Of a stretch of DNA of 64,000 nt, positions 51,968-60,780 are shown in pieces. The position numbers and the translations under genes are program-made. Each line of letters begins with the position of its first letter. Positions within the stretch are counted from its first letter, which is position 1. The stretch is from positions 19,732 through 83,731 of the forward strand of contig NZ_VTDM01000018.1 of assembly GCF_015627105.1 (NCBI RefSeq), in the 5' to 3' direction. The DNA comes from Acinetobacter baretiae (lineage in GTDB: Bacteria; Pseudomonadota; Gammaproteobacteria; Pseudomonadales; Moraxellaceae). The notes under the pieces were generated by a model. That model ran no database searches, had not been told where the DNA came from, and saw nothing but the letters and a program-made list of their open reading frames with translations.

Positions 51968-52000
51968 ATCTCTCAAATGTAATGTTTATATTTGGGAGAT
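51968..52000 (+). terminator. Terminator after phoA
   Basis: ATCTCTCAAAT (51968-51978) and ATTTGGGAGAT (51990-52000) form an 11-bp stem with one U-G pair, followed by TTTTG. 18 bp after the phoA stop. Confidence 0.6.
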
Positions 52001-52239
52001 TTTGAGAAAAAATATTTTTTTAAAAAATACAATATATTTTATGTTAATTCATATACTATAGTAGTGTGTATCTTATTTTGTATAAGTTTTACACAAATTA
52101 GAAGTATTTTAGCATTATGATATAAAAAAGCTTTATTTTTCTCGTAATTTTTAACGAGTTCTAGCTACACCGGCTTTTTATCATTTTATATCTCATAGAG
52201 GTAGACAGCATATACCTCTAAATTTTAGGAGTTTTATAA
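52001..52239. other. AT-rich leader of the amino-acid binding protein gene
   Basis: No coding region. It includes a small hairpin CTCGT / ACGAG at 52141-52157 and a second, AGAGGTA (52197-52203) / TACCTCT (52213-52219), just upstream of the AGGAG ribosome site of the next gene. Confidence 0.45.
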
Positions 52240-53142
52240 ATGACAGTTTTAAAGAATAAGATATTATGTTCAGTACTTATGTATTCTACCGTCAGTCTAT
52301 TAAGCACAGCTTATGCAGCAGATACCTTACAAAAAATTAAAACAAGTGGCAAAATTACACTCGGCTACTCTGAATCGTCAGAGCCTGTTTCATATGCAGT
52401 AGCTGGTAAGCCTTTAGGATATGCTCTTGATACTTGCCATAATATTGCCAATGAAATCAAAAAAGAATTACAAATACCAAACTTAAAAATAGAATATAAA
52501 AAAGTAACGGCTGAACAACGTATTCCTGAAGTCACTTCAGGTCAGATTGATTTAGTTTGTGATACGACAACCAATACAAAAGATCGACAAAAAGAGATTG
52601 GCTTATCTATTAACTATTTTGCAGCTGAGGTACGCTTCGCTGTAAAAAAAGACTCAAATATTAAAGATATACAAGATTTGAATGGTAAATCGGTGGTGAC
52701 TACGAAAGGAACAACCTCTGAAAAGCATATTTTGCATATAGAAAAATCAAAAAATATTATGCTCACGACTTCTTATGGTAAAAACCATACAGAAGCATTT
52801 TCTATGTTTGCATCTGGAAAAGTGACTGCTTTTTTACAAAATGAGTCGATTTTGGCAAGTTATATTGCAAAATCACCGAATCCAAAAGATTTTATTATTC
52901 TTGGTGGTCAAGCTTTAGCGGTAGAGCCTTATGCTATTGTATTTGCTAAAGACGACAGTAAACTTAAAACGGTTGTAGATAAAGTAATTTTAAACATGTG
53001 GACGTCAGGTCAAATGGATCAGTTATATAAAAAATGGTTCCAATCGCCGATTCCACCACAAAACATTAATTTAAATATGCCACAAAGCCAAATTTTTAAG
53101 TATTTAAAAACACATCCAAATAATAGTGGCATTGTATTATAA
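52240..53142 (+). CDS. Orphan amino acid ABC transporter substrate-binding protein (GltI-like)
   Basis: Periplasmic type II binding protein of the SBP_bac_3 family, 300 residues, signal peptide ending AYA-AD. The N-terminal LQKIKTSGKITLGYSESSEP and the segment IDLVCDTTTNTKDRQKEI are typical of the GltI/BztA glutamate/aspartate group. IQDLNGKSVVTTKGTTSE and MWTSGQMDQLYKKWF follow. No permease or ATPase gene is adjacent, so it would have to serve a transporter encoded elsewhere. Strong AGGAG site. The leader carries hairpins. Confidence 0.9.
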   Translation: MTVLKNKILCSVLMYSTVSLLSTAYAADTLQKIKTSGKITLGYSESSEPVSYAVAGKPLGYALDTCHNIANEIKKELQIPNLKIEYKKVTAEQRIPEVTSGQIDLVCDTTTNTKDRQKEIGLSINYFAAEVRFAVKKDSNIKDIQDLNGKSVVTTKGTTSEKHILHIEKSKNIMLTTSYGKNHTEAFSMFASGKVTAFLQNESILASYIAKSPNPKDFIILGGQALAVEPYAIVFAKDDSKLKTVVDKVILNMWTSGQMDQLYKKWFQSPIPPQNINLNMPQSQIFKYLKTHPNNSGIVL

Positions 53143-53187
53143 GACCGATATGAAAAAAATGTATCACTGTTAAGTGAATCTACATTT

Positions 53188-53243
53188 AAAAAAAGCGCTT
53201 TAATAAACAGTGAGGGATACTGAATATTAGAGGGCTTTTTTTT
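53188..53243 (+). terminator. Terminator of the binding-protein gene
   Basis: Long imperfect hairpin: AAAAAAGCGCTTTAAT on the left pairs with ATTAGAGGGCTTTTTT on the right with two mismatches, with inner arms CAGT / ACTG. The right arm continues into a T-run. About 45 bp after the stop. Confidence 0.75.
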
Positions 53244-53439
53244 ATATTTTAGATTGCATGATCATCTACTTATAGTTATTAACTATCATCATTATCGTTT
53301 TTCTCATAAAAATTGGATCTATATTTGTTAAAAAGTATAGCGCAATAGTATTTGACTATGACTAGATGTCTCTTTTTTATACAGCACAGTGCAGACTTAT
53401 GACCAATAAAGTGTAGAGCTTGACAGATTTTCTATATAA

Positions 53440-53655
53440 AAAACGTATAAATAGCGGAAATTGGCTTTCATTAAAGTATTCTTTATATAAATTTAGTTAT
53501 AGTTTAAAACTATTTTTAAAAGAGGCATTTTTTGCACATAATCTAATCCATAGTGATTCAGTCGGATATCACTCACCAGTTAACCCTCTGATGTGTATTA
53601 ACGCACATCATTTTCAAGCCCAGCTAACTCATTTTCAGCTGGGCTTTTTTTATGC
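53440..53655 (+). ncRNA. Candidate small RNA ending at a strong plus-strand terminator
   Basis: Between the terminator of the upstream gene (53188-53243) and tsaC on the other strand there is no supported coding gene. A consensus -35 TTGACA stands at 53420-53425, with a -10-like GTATAA at 53445-53450 after a long 19-bp spacer. A second -35, TTGACT, lies near 53352. Downstream is a 7-bp hairpin (53589-53610) followed by TTTT. Then comes a strong terminator (53617-53655) whose T-run fits only the plus strand. This pattern suggests a small transcript of about 200 nt. Start is uncertain; no known RNA family was recognised. Confidence 0.35.
53617..53655 (+). terminator. Strong plus-strand terminator overlapping the tsaC end
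   Basis: Stem AAGCCCAGCT / AGCTGGGCTT followed by TTTTTT on the plus strand. On the minus strand the stem is followed by GAAAATG, so it is not an obvious tsaC terminator. Confidence 0.85.
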
Positions 53656-54222
53656 ACGAATAATTGTTCCTGTACGCGCATCAATAATACGACTCGGTTC
53701 AGAAAATGATCCTAGTTCTCCATCAATGTATGTGACTTGATCTTGAAAATAATCTTTTGCACTCTTTAATGATGTTGCAGGTATGGCACCTGCAGGGTTA
53801 GCACTTGTTGAAACAATAAAATGACCAAATGCTCGACATACAGAATGACATAGTGGGTGCTGTGTTACACGAACAGCAACACTATGATGCTCACCTGTAA
53901 TCCATTGAGGAATACTTGCATCGGAAGGTAATAGCCACGTAGTCGCTTTAGAGCCTATATGTTGTTGACTCCAGCTTGCCATAATGCGTTGTTGAATGTG
54001 GAGATCTAATGATTTGAATAAATGTTCCACTTGGGAGATATCGCTGGCCAATAAAATGACCCCTTTTTCAATAGGGCGCTGTTTTAAAGTGAGTAGTTTT
54101 TGAAATGCTTGTTCATTGAGTGGGTCACAGCCGAGCCCCCAAACCGCTTCCGTAGGGTAAGCAATCACTTTTCCTTGCTTCAAGTCATTGACGGCTTGAG
54201 TAATTGTTGGCTCAAGTGGCAT
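53650..54222 (-). CDS. tsaC: Threonylcarbamoyl-AMP synthase (TsaC)
   Basis: Makes threonylcarbamoyl-AMP for the t6A37 modification of tRNAs reading ANN codons. 190 residues forming one YrdC domain: AYPTEAVWGLGCDPLNEQA (about 21-39), KGVILLASDI, VAVRVTQHPLCHSVC and FIVSTSANPAG near the end. The short form without a C-terminal Sua5 domain is TsaC. It lies 9 bp after dprA on the same strand, a common neighbourhood in gammaproteobacteria (lysM-dprA-tsaC). Confidence 0.95.
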   Translation of the reverse strand: MPLEPTITQAVNDLKQGKVIAYPTEAVWGLGCDPLNEQAFQKLLTLKQRPIEKGVILLASDISQVEHLFKSLDLHIQQRIMASWSQQHIGSKATTWLLPSDASIPQWITGEHHSVAVRVTQHPLCHSVCRAFGHFIVSTSANPAGAIPATSLKSAKDYFQDQVTYIDGELGSFSEPSRIIDARTGTIIRA

Positions 54223-54231
54223 GTGTATTCC

Positions 54232-55371
54232 TTAGACCGATGAGAGAGTGTGTTTAAAGTACAACCCAAATTGTTGCACGCATAAACCTTCAAGTTCAAG
54301 CTCCATAAGATTTGAAAGAAGTGTACTCGTAGGTATTTGTGTTTTAGCAAAAATCTCATCAAGATCTTGCCCTTGCCAAGATAATGCGTGATAAGTGGCA
54401 CTTAAATGTATTGGAATATCGCTAGAGCTTTGAGGTAATTCTGTTTGAGATGCATTTTTTTCGATATGCCAATGCGTAGGTAGTGCAATATCTTCTAAAA
54501 TTTGTGTTGGATGATCAACTAAAATCGCTCCATCACGAATCAGTTGATGACAGCCTTGATAGTGCGCATCATAAATATGCCCCGGTGTTGCAAAAATCAA
54601 TTTCCCTTGTTCAGCCGCTGCTTTGGCCGTAATTAAAGAGCCACTATTTAAAGATGCTTGTGTCACCAATACAGCCAAGCTAAGCCCACTGACAATGCGA
54701 TTACGGCGAGGAAAGTGATGTTGTAGAGGTGGGGTAAATGGTAAAAATTCAGTAACAATTGCCCCTTTATGACGAAGTATTTGTTCTTTAAGTGAGGTGT
54801 TTGATTTAGGGTAGGTGGTATCTATCCCTGTTGCGATGACAGCAATGGTTCTATGGTGTTGTAAAGCTGCATCATGCGCTGCTTGATCTACACCACTAGC
54901 AAGTCCACTGGTAATTGTAAATCCTGCTTCAGCCAAAAAATATGAAAAATCATAACTGATTTGCATACCCGCTTTCGATGCTTTTCGGCTACCAACAATA
55001 GAAATTTGGGGTGTGTTGAGTAAATCAGCACAACCTTGACCCAATAAAATGGGTGGGCAGTCTGAGTAATGTAAGAGTTGCTGAGGGTAATATGGATCTT
55101 GGGTTGTACAAACAAAGTCACATTGATGGCAAATAATATCGATCAATGTTTGAAACTGTGCTTGTGAGTCAGGTTGTTGAAACTCTCTTGCACGTTCTAT
55201 ATGATTTTTATGAATCTTAAGTGTAGACCATTGCATTAAGTTTTTAGGGTCAAGTACAGCATCAATATGACCAAAGTGATTTACTAATTTGTGGTAACTC
55301 GCTAAGGAATGTTGCACGAGATACCACAAAGTAATCACTTGGTATTGATGTCTAGATAATTGCACAGACAT
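54232..55371 (-). CDS. dprA: DNA-processing protein DprA
   Basis: Loads RecA on incoming single-stranded DNA during natural transformation, a trait well known in Acinetobacter. 379 residues: N-terminal SAM-like helical part (about 1-75), Rossmann-like DprA domain with SIVGSRKASKAGMQISYDFS and TSGLASGVDQAAHDAAL, RNRIVSGLSLAVLVTQA and SLITAKAAAEQGK, and a C-terminal winged-helix DML1-like domain (about 310-375). Second gene of lysM-dprA-tsaC. Confidence 0.96.
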   Translation of the reverse strand: MSVQLSRHQYQVITLWYLVQHSLASYHKLVNHFGHIDAVLDPKNLMQWSTLKIHKNHIERAREFQQPDSQAQFQTLIDIICHQCDFVCTTQDPYYPQQLLHYSDCPPILLGQGCADLLNTPQISIVGSRKASKAGMQISYDFSYFLAEAGFTITSGLASGVDQAAHDAALQHHRTIAVIATGIDTTYPKSNTSLKEQILRHKGAIVTEFLPFTPPLQHHFPRRNRIVSGLSLAVLVTQASLNSGSLITAKAAAEQGKLIFATPGHIYDAHYQGCHQLIRDGAILVDHPTQILEDIALPTHWHIEKNASQTELPQSSSDIPIHLSATYHALSWQGQDLDEIFAKTQIPTSTLLSNLMELELEGLCVQQFGLYFKHTLSSV

Positions 55372-55385
55372 AAATCGATTACTAA

Positions 55386-56525
55386 TTACTCAGGAGCTTG
55401 TATTTTAGCACCTAATTGAATAGGAATACGGCTCTTTAAAACGTAACCATAGCTAATATGATTGAATGTTCTAAAGACCATAAGTTCACCTATGGTTTCG
55501 GTAGGGAGCTGTTGATGAATGTTTAGATCACGACTAATGACTGCAGTTTGAGTAATATTAAACACTTGTCCTACTTCAACGCCTTGATCACTGCCTTGAT
55601 CGATCGTCACAATACTGTGTTTTGCTGCATCACCGATACTACCTGCCACTCGAATAATACGACCACTGCTAATTAAGGCTGGTGTTGGTGTGAAAGTCGT
55701 GAGTAAACTGTTGTTTTGCTCGGGTAAAACCAGATCTTTTTGTTTGACTTCTTCGTTATAGGTTTTAGTCAACTCTAAGGTTGCAATATCTTGCTGAATA
55801 TCTGTCACTACGCCTGAAGCTGTTTGAATAAGCTCGGTGCCAGCATTGATTGTTTTTTTATCGTCACGATGAAGAATATACGGTTGCGTGGTTTTATATA
55901 CTGCATAACGCTGACCGATATTGAGCCCTTGACCAGAAACATAGACTTTTTGTCCAAGCGCAGAAGACAGGCGTCCATTTTCAGACCCTATAATATAGGG
56001 GGTGTGTTTTATCGATTCTGCAGAAACGATATTGGCACGATTTAGCCAGACTTGAATATCTTTTAATGGAATAAGAGGAATTGCATCAGATAACGCTTGT
56101 ACGCGCACTCTTGGTAATATTTCGGTGGTTTTTAAACCTGCTGCACGAGAAACGATACCGCTACAGCCATCACCTTCGTCTTTGCCAATCAGTGTATTGT
56201 TTTGATCTTTACAAATGAGCAAGCGGTCATTGGGATAAATTAAATTTGGATTTTTAATATGACTATTTTTAACCCAGATTTGTGGCCATAACCAAGGTTT
56301 TTGTAAAAACAACCCTGAAATATGCCAAAGCGTATCGCCTTTTTTTACCACATATACATTCGGTGCTGTTGAATTTAGATGGACAGGTGCTGCTGTAACA
56401 TGTGATGCCACGAACACACTTCCCAAAACTAAAGATGAAACAAGTGCTTTTGCAGTCATCTGTTGAATCAGCTGTTTCTTTTTATACTGAAAAACTGCCC
56501 CAATATGATCAAAATTTTTTTTCAT
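55386..56525 (-). CDS. LysM domain protein upstream of dprA
   Basis: Exported peptidoglycan-binding protein of unknown role that commonly precedes dprA. A hydrophobic signal (ALVSSLVLGSVFVASHVTAA) starts about residue 27 and is preceded by a basic stretch. The LysM domain follows with YVVKKGDTLWHISGLFLQKP and NLIYPNDRLLI (about 60-110). The rest is beta-rich without recognised motif. Start ATG 56525; TTG 56540 is possible, and an internal ATG directly before the signal peptide would also make sense. It diverges from def. Confidence 0.88.
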   Translation of the reverse strand: MKKNFDHIGAVFQYKKKQLIQQMTAKALVSSLVLGSVFVASHVTAAPVHLNSTAPNVYVVKKGDTLWHISGLFLQKPWLWPQIWVKNSHIKNPNLIYPNDRLLICKDQNNTLIGKDEGDGCSGIVSRAAGLKTTEILPRVRVQALSDAIPLIPLKDIQVWLNRANIVSAESIKHTPYIIGSENGRLSSALGQKVYVSGQGLNIGQRYAVYKTTQPYILHRDDKKTINAGTELIQTASGVVTDIQQDIATLELTKTYNEEVKQKDLVLPEQNNSLLTTFTPTPALISSGRIIRVAGSIGDAAKHSIVTIDQGSDQGVEVGQVFNITQTAVISRDLNIHQQLPTETIGELMVFRTFNHISYGYVLKSRIPIQLGAKIQAPE

Positions 56526-56643
56526 CTGTGTAATGCTCAAAACGATAGTGGTGAGATTCAGTTATAATAGCTAAAATTGTGGTTAATATTCTAGCAAGAA
56601 ACGATTTTATCGTAATGATTTATGCAAATTTTAAGGAGGGCAC

Positions 56644-57171
56644 ATGGCCTTACTACCAATTCTTAGCTTTCCTGACCCACGTCTACGCATAATTGCTAAG
56701 CCAGTAGAGCAAGTAACAGCAGAAATCCGTACCTTAGCACAAGATATGTTCGATACGATGTACGATGCGCCAGGTATTGGTTTAGCTGCAACACAAATTG
56801 ATCAGCATATCCAGCTTATTGTAATGGATTTATCTGAAAATAAAGACCAACCGATGGTTTTTATTAATCCTAAAGTGACTCCTTTGACGGATGAAATGCA
56901 ACAGTATGAGGAAGGCTGTTTGTCTATTCCTCAAGTCTATGACAAAGTTGAACGACCTGCTCGAGTACGTATAGAGTACACTGACTTAGAAGGACAACAT
57001 ATTGATACTGAAGCAGATGGACTACTGGCCGTGTGTATTCAACATGAAATGGACCATTTAAACGGAAAACTTTTTGTTGATTACTTGTCGCCATTGAAGC
57101 GTCAGCGTGCTCGTGAAAAGGTTGAAAAGTACGTTCGTCAATGTGAAAAAAAGAGTAATACGAAAACTTAG
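56644..57171 (+). CDS. def: Peptide deformylase
   Basis: Removes the N-formyl group from nascent proteins. 175 residues with all three motifs: GIGLAATQ (about 45-52), EGCLSIP (about 91-97) with the metal Cys, and QHEMDHLNG (about 134-142) with the two metal His and catalytic Glu. Excellent AAGGAGG site before ATG 56644. No fmt gene follows here. Divergent from the LysM gene. Confidence 0.98.
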   Translation: MALLPILSFPDPRLRIIAKPVEQVTAEIRTLAQDMFDTMYDAPGIGLAATQIDQHIQLIVMDLSENKDQPMVFINPKVTPLTDEMQQYEEGCLSIPQVYDKVERPARVRIEYTDLEGQHIDTEADGLLAVCIQHEMDHLNGKLFVDYLSPLKRQRAREKVEKYVRQCEKKSNTKT

Positions 57172-57188
57172 TGAATGTATATAATTTC

Positions 57189-57222
57189 TGAGGCTTCTAA
57201 TATGTATATATTAGGTGCCTCA
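57189..57222. repeat. Inverted repeat between def and tonB
   Basis: TGAGGC (57189-57194) plus CTAATAT (57197-57203) pair with ATATTAG (57208-57214) plus GCCTCA (57217-57222). A two-part stem 18 bp after def, without a T-run on either strand; probable def 3' structure. Confidence 0.55.
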
Positions 57223-57268
57223 AGTCATGAATAAAAAATACACCTGAAGATGAATATTGATTGATTTA

Positions 57269-57287
57269 TTAAATAGTAATCATTAAC
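57269..57287. promoter_or_regulatory. Candidate Fur box upstream of tonB
   Basis: The 19-bp site matches 13 positions of the consensus GATAATGATAATCATTATC, including the run AATCATTA. It lies about 32 bp before the tonB start, where an operator would be expected. Confidence 0.4.
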
Positions 57288-57318
57288 ATTACGTTTTTTA
57301 TTACAGTAATGTTTCAAT

Positions 57319-58152
57319 TTGAGTATTCAGCAGAAATTTCACGCCATATTATATTTTGCAATATTTCTGATTTGCCTGATTACTCATTTATTTTTCATAT
57401 ACTTAATATTTAATGAAAGTGTTTTCTTTGCTAAAACAAAGCAAGCGACCGCTTTAAAAAATACTGTGCAAGGGGCAAATCCTATACATGTTCGTTGGCA
57501 GCGTTCAACGGAAATATTGTCTAAAGAAAACCGACCAAAACCAATTCAGCAAAAGAGGGTTCAGTCACAACAGCACACTGTTGATCAAAGACATTCTGTT
57601 ATAGCAACACAAGTGAGTCCACGAGTGACTGCACGTGTAGACAATAAACACATAGACTCATCATCTGAAAATCCAACAAATCCAACAAATCCAACAAATC
57701 CAACAATAGAAAAACATATTACGTCGTTTAATGAGATGCCTGTGTCGGTACCACAACATTCATTAGAAAAAGAAAAGCGAGTATCAGTTTCACCATCTAT
57801 AGATGAAACATCAGAACAGGTGCAAGCAGTCGAAAAAACGATGCAATCTACAGCAACGCCTTCTCGTGATGTACAAATTAGTGATGTACAAATTATCAGT
57901 CGTCAAGTCAGTTATCCAAGTCGTGCACGTGCCTTAGGGGTTGAAGGACGAGTAAAAGTAAAATTTGATATTTCAAATCGAGGCACAGTTAAAAATATTC
58001 AGATTCTTGAAGAGGCACCCAAAGGCCTTTTTGTAAATGATCTTGTGCAAGAAATGGCACGTTGGCGATATCACGTTACACAGGGTGTAACAGATCAAAT
58101 GGTTCATATTGTCTTTCGTTTAGATGGGCGAGTTGTGGTTGAAAATCCATAG
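57319..58152 (+). CDS. TonB-family energy transducer
   Basis: Couples the inner-membrane proton gradient to an outer-membrane receptor, most likely the one encoded next. 277 residues: membrane anchor (about 8-34), a long periplasmic linker rich in Gln, Ser, Thr and Pro, and a C-terminal TonB domain (about 190-275) with the YPSRARALGVEGRVKVKF motif. The start must be TTG 57319, because an in-frame stop lies at 57307 and no ATG precedes the membrane segment. The linker has four tandem copies of a 9-bp unit (Asn-Pro-Thr, about 57670-57705). No exbB/exbD in the window. Confidence 0.9.
   Translation: MSIQQKFHAILYFAIFLICLITHLFFIYLIFNESVFFAKTKQATALKNTVQGANPIHVRWQRSTEILSKENRPKPIQQKRVQSQQHTVDQRHSVIATQVSPRVTARVDNKHIDSSSENPTNPTNPTNPTIEKHITSFNEMPVSVPQHSLEKEKRVSVSPSIDETSEQVQAVEKTMQSTATPSRDVQISDVQIISRQVSYPSRARALGVEGRVKVKFDISNRGTVKNIQILEEAPKGLFVNDLVQEMARWRYHVTQGVTDQMVHIVFRLDGRVVVENP
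57670..57705 (+). repeat. Tandem 9-bp repeat within tonB
   Basis: Four copies of AATCCAACA encode (Asn-Pro-Thr)4 in the periplasmic linker. The unit length is a multiple of three, so copy-number change would alter linker length without frameshift. Confidence 0.9.
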
Positions 58153-58190
58153 ATAATTATTTTTTGTCAGTAGGGGAAGTGAAAATACTC

Positions 58191-60704
58191 ATGAATAGAA
58201 GCGTATATACCTTTTTAGTTTTTGGTGCATTAGTAAATGCTGCATACGCTGAAGAAAAAGCACTAGTATCAGATGAAGACACTATTGTGGTTCGATCTAC
58301 ACCCACCAGTCAAAGTATGGGTACACAAATCATTACTGCAACACAAATTGCAAAAATGCCAACACGTAACGGTTCTATTACTGAATTGCTTAAAAACAAT
58401 CCCAATGTACAGTTTTCAAATCAATCAGATAATAGTAATACTCCCGGTGAATTACAGCCTGAAAATGTATCATTTCATGGTGAGAAATTTTATCAAAATA
58501 GTTATTTGATTGATGGCTTATCTAATAATAATACCATTAATCCCGGTGCAAATAATGGTGAGTTATCCAATAGCCCCGATGGTTATTCACCAACAGATTT
58601 ACCTGCAGGTGGTACACAAAGTTTTTGGATTAATGCTGAGTTGATTGCTTCAGCAGAAGTGTTTGATTCTAATATTTCTGCTAAATATGGTGGTTTTACT
58701 GGTGGTGTAGTCGATGCAAAGTTAAAAGATCCAGATTTAAATAAACCATCAGGCCGTATCTCTTTTCGTACCACTAACCATCATTTAACAGAATATCATG
58801 TTGATGATCGTATTCATGAAGCATTTGAGCAAGCAACGAGCTTAACGTATCAACCTCAATTTACTAAAAAGTTTTATACAGCAACGATTAACCAACCCCT
58901 ATCCGATCAAGCAGGTATTATTTTTTCATATAACCGACAAGAGTCGGATATTCCTTTTTACCATAGTGTGTTGGGGAAATGGGAAGATCAAAATAGAAAG
59001 TCTGAAAACTTTTTACTTAAAGGAAGTTATTTGTTAGCAAATGGCGATACTTTACGTGCTACAGCAATGTATTCACCTCACGAGTCAACATATCCAAAAA
59101 AAGATGTTGAAGACGGTGCATTTACCAATACAGGAGGAGGGTATCGCTTTAACTTAGAGTGGAATCATTTAGCACAGTGGGGCAAAGTAACGAGTCTGAT
59201 TGGGTATCAGTTTGAAGAAAACGATATTCAACATGAATCAGACTACTATGCTAGTTGGTACAATCGTTACCAAAATACAAACTCTAAAAGCATTTCTTGG
59301 AACTCAACAGGATCAGCATCGACAGCAACACGTCTAGGATATTATGGGGGGTCTGGTCATTTTGCCACTGAAAAAAGTAGCTTAACTGCAAAACAAGATT
59401 ATGAGCTAAAGCCAATACAGTGGGGACAGACACAACATCAAATTGATCTAGGTTGGAACATAGACAACTACAGTGCCCGTTATCAAAGGTTTGGCGATGT
59501 GATTTCAAGTCGTGGAACATCCACATGGAGTACGGCAACTGTTTGTCAAGCAGGCGATGTACTGTGTTTAGAGGGTGAACAATATTTTAAAAACCGTACT
59601 TTGTACCCTGCACGTGTAGTTAAAGGCAACTACACCAATATTGCAGCATATTTACAAGACAGTATGCGATGGAATAATTTCGAAGTTACAGCAGGTATGC
59701 GGTTATCTTATGATGATTATTTAAGTAACTTAAATATATCGCCTAGATTATCGGGTTCTTTCGATGTATTTGGTGATCACAAAACGCGATTATTTGCAGG
59801 TGCAAACCGTTATCATGCCCAAAGCTTATTGGCTTATAAACTTCGTCAAGGAATCAGTGAGTACTACGTGCAAAGTCGTACAAATGCAAGTAGTGCATGG
59901 ACGACAGGCACCTTGACTAAAGCATCATATGATTATGATATTTCAACCTTAAAAACGCCATATAGTGATGAGTTAAATCTGGGTATTTCACAGCGTATAG
60001 CAGATACGGTATGGACTTTAAAATATGTTAACCGCCAAGGTCGAGATCAGTTTGGGCGCAATAATGCAACAGCCGCTGATGGGCAAAAATATTATTACCT
60101 GTCTAACGAAGGTAAAACGAAAGGTAATACAGTATCACTAAACATTGAACCAATCAGCCCGTATGCTTTTAAATATATTGACTTAACATGGTCATTTAAT
60201 GCCAGTTACAGCAACAATAAATCTAGCTCACAAACTTATTATGATGTCAGTAACACCGATGAAAACATGGTGGTATTTGACAATAAGCTGATGCAACGTG
60301 GTGACATGGATGCCCTTGATTATAGTACGCCGTGGAAAGCATATTTTAATGTAGATATGACTGTACCACGCTGGAACTTCAATTGGACACAGCGTTTAGG
60401 TTACACCTCGGGTTATAAATCATATTCAACATCAACACTCATTTGTGATGGTACAGGTCTTTGTGGTAACTACGTTGGAAATGCAACGCTGTATACACCT
60501 GTAAAATATAAAAATTATGTATCTTACGATTGGCGTTTTAGTTATACCAAACCAATGTTTAAAACTCAAAGTCTAGAGCTGACAGTAGATGTAATGAATG
60601 TATTTAACACTGCCATAGAAAGCTCTAAATCAACCACATTAAGCAGTGCAATAACCTATAAAACAGGCCGTCAAATATGGCTTGGCGCTGCTTGGAACTG
60701 GTAA
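58191..60704 (+). CDS. TonB-dependent outer-membrane receptor
   Basis: Outer-membrane active importer, about 837 residues. The signal peptide ends AAYA-EE at residue 20, and a clear TonB box DTIVV follows at 30-34. The plug domain (about 35-170) has ITATQIAKMPTRNGSITELL and YLIDGLSNN. The remaining about 650 residues form the barrel, ending in an aromatic residue (GAAWNW) as barrels do. Start ATG 58191; TTG 58164 or GTG 58179 are possible. It lies 38 bp after a tonB gene and 76 bp before an M16 protease, an arrangement like fusA-fusB-fusC. The ligand is unknown; a protein or peptide is inferred from context. Confidence 0.93.
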   Translation: MNRSVYTFLVFGALVNAAYAEEKALVSDEDTIVVRSTPTSQSMGTQIITATQIAKMPTRNGSITELLKNNPNVQFSNQSDNSNTPGELQPENVSFHGEKFYQNSYLIDGLSNNNTINPGANNGELSNSPDGYSPTDLPAGGTQSFWINAELIASAEVFDSNISAKYGGFTGGVVDAKLKDPDLNKPSGRISFRTTNHHLTEYHVDDRIHEAFEQATSLTYQPQFTKKFYTATINQPLSDQAGIIFSYNRQESDIPFYHSVLGKWEDQNRKSENFLLKGSYLLANGDTLRATAMYSPHESTYPKKDVEDGAFTNTGGGYRFNLEWNHLAQWGKVTSLIGYQFEENDIQHESDYYASWYNRYQNTNSKSISWNSTGSASTATRLGYYGGSGHFATEKSSLTAKQDYELKPIQWGQTQHQIDLGWNIDNYSARYQRFGDVISSRGTSTWSTATVCQAGDVLCLEGEQYFKNRTLYPARVVKGNYTNIAAYLQDSMRWNNFEVTAGMRLSYDDYLSNLNISPRLSGSFDVFGDHKTRLFAGANRYHAQSLLAYKLRQGISEYYVQSRTNASSAWTTGTLTKASYDYDISTLKTPYSDELNLGISQRIADTVWTLKYVNRQGRDQFGRNNATAADGQKYYYLSNEGKTKGNTVSLNIEPISPYAFKYIDLTWSFNASYSNNKSSSQTYYDVSNTDENMVVFDNKLMQRGDMDALDYSTPWKAYFNVDMTVPRWNFNWTQRLGYTSGYKSYSTSTLICDGTGLCGNYVGNATLYTPVKYKNYVSYDWRFSYTKPMFKTQSLELTVDVMNVFNTAIESSKSTTLSSAITYKTGRQIWLGAAWNW

Positions 60705-60718
60705 ATAATTGAACCGTC

Positions 60719-60757
60719 ATAAAAGTCGATGAAGATCGTAATTGCATCGGCTTTTAT
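60719..60757 (+). promoter_or_regulatory. Hairpin between the receptor and M16 protease genes
   Basis: ATAAAAGTCGATG (60719-60731) and CATCGGCTTTTAT (60745-60757) pair over 13 bp with one U-G. The T-rich right arm resembles a leaky terminator, which would lower protease expression relative to the receptor. Confidence 0.5.
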
Positions 60758-60780
60758 ATGTAATGACTGATATATAGAGA

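Noticed and set aside
53420..53740. 106-codon plus-strand frame before tsaC
   Set aside because: It begins with TTG, has no ribosome site, runs through a strong terminator and into the antisense of tsaC; an RNA gene explains the region better.
57309..57410. ATG-initiated 33-codon frame overlapping the tonB start, suggesting a frameshift
   Set aside because: The TonB membrane anchor is in the other frame and is intact from TTG 57319, so no frameshift is needed.
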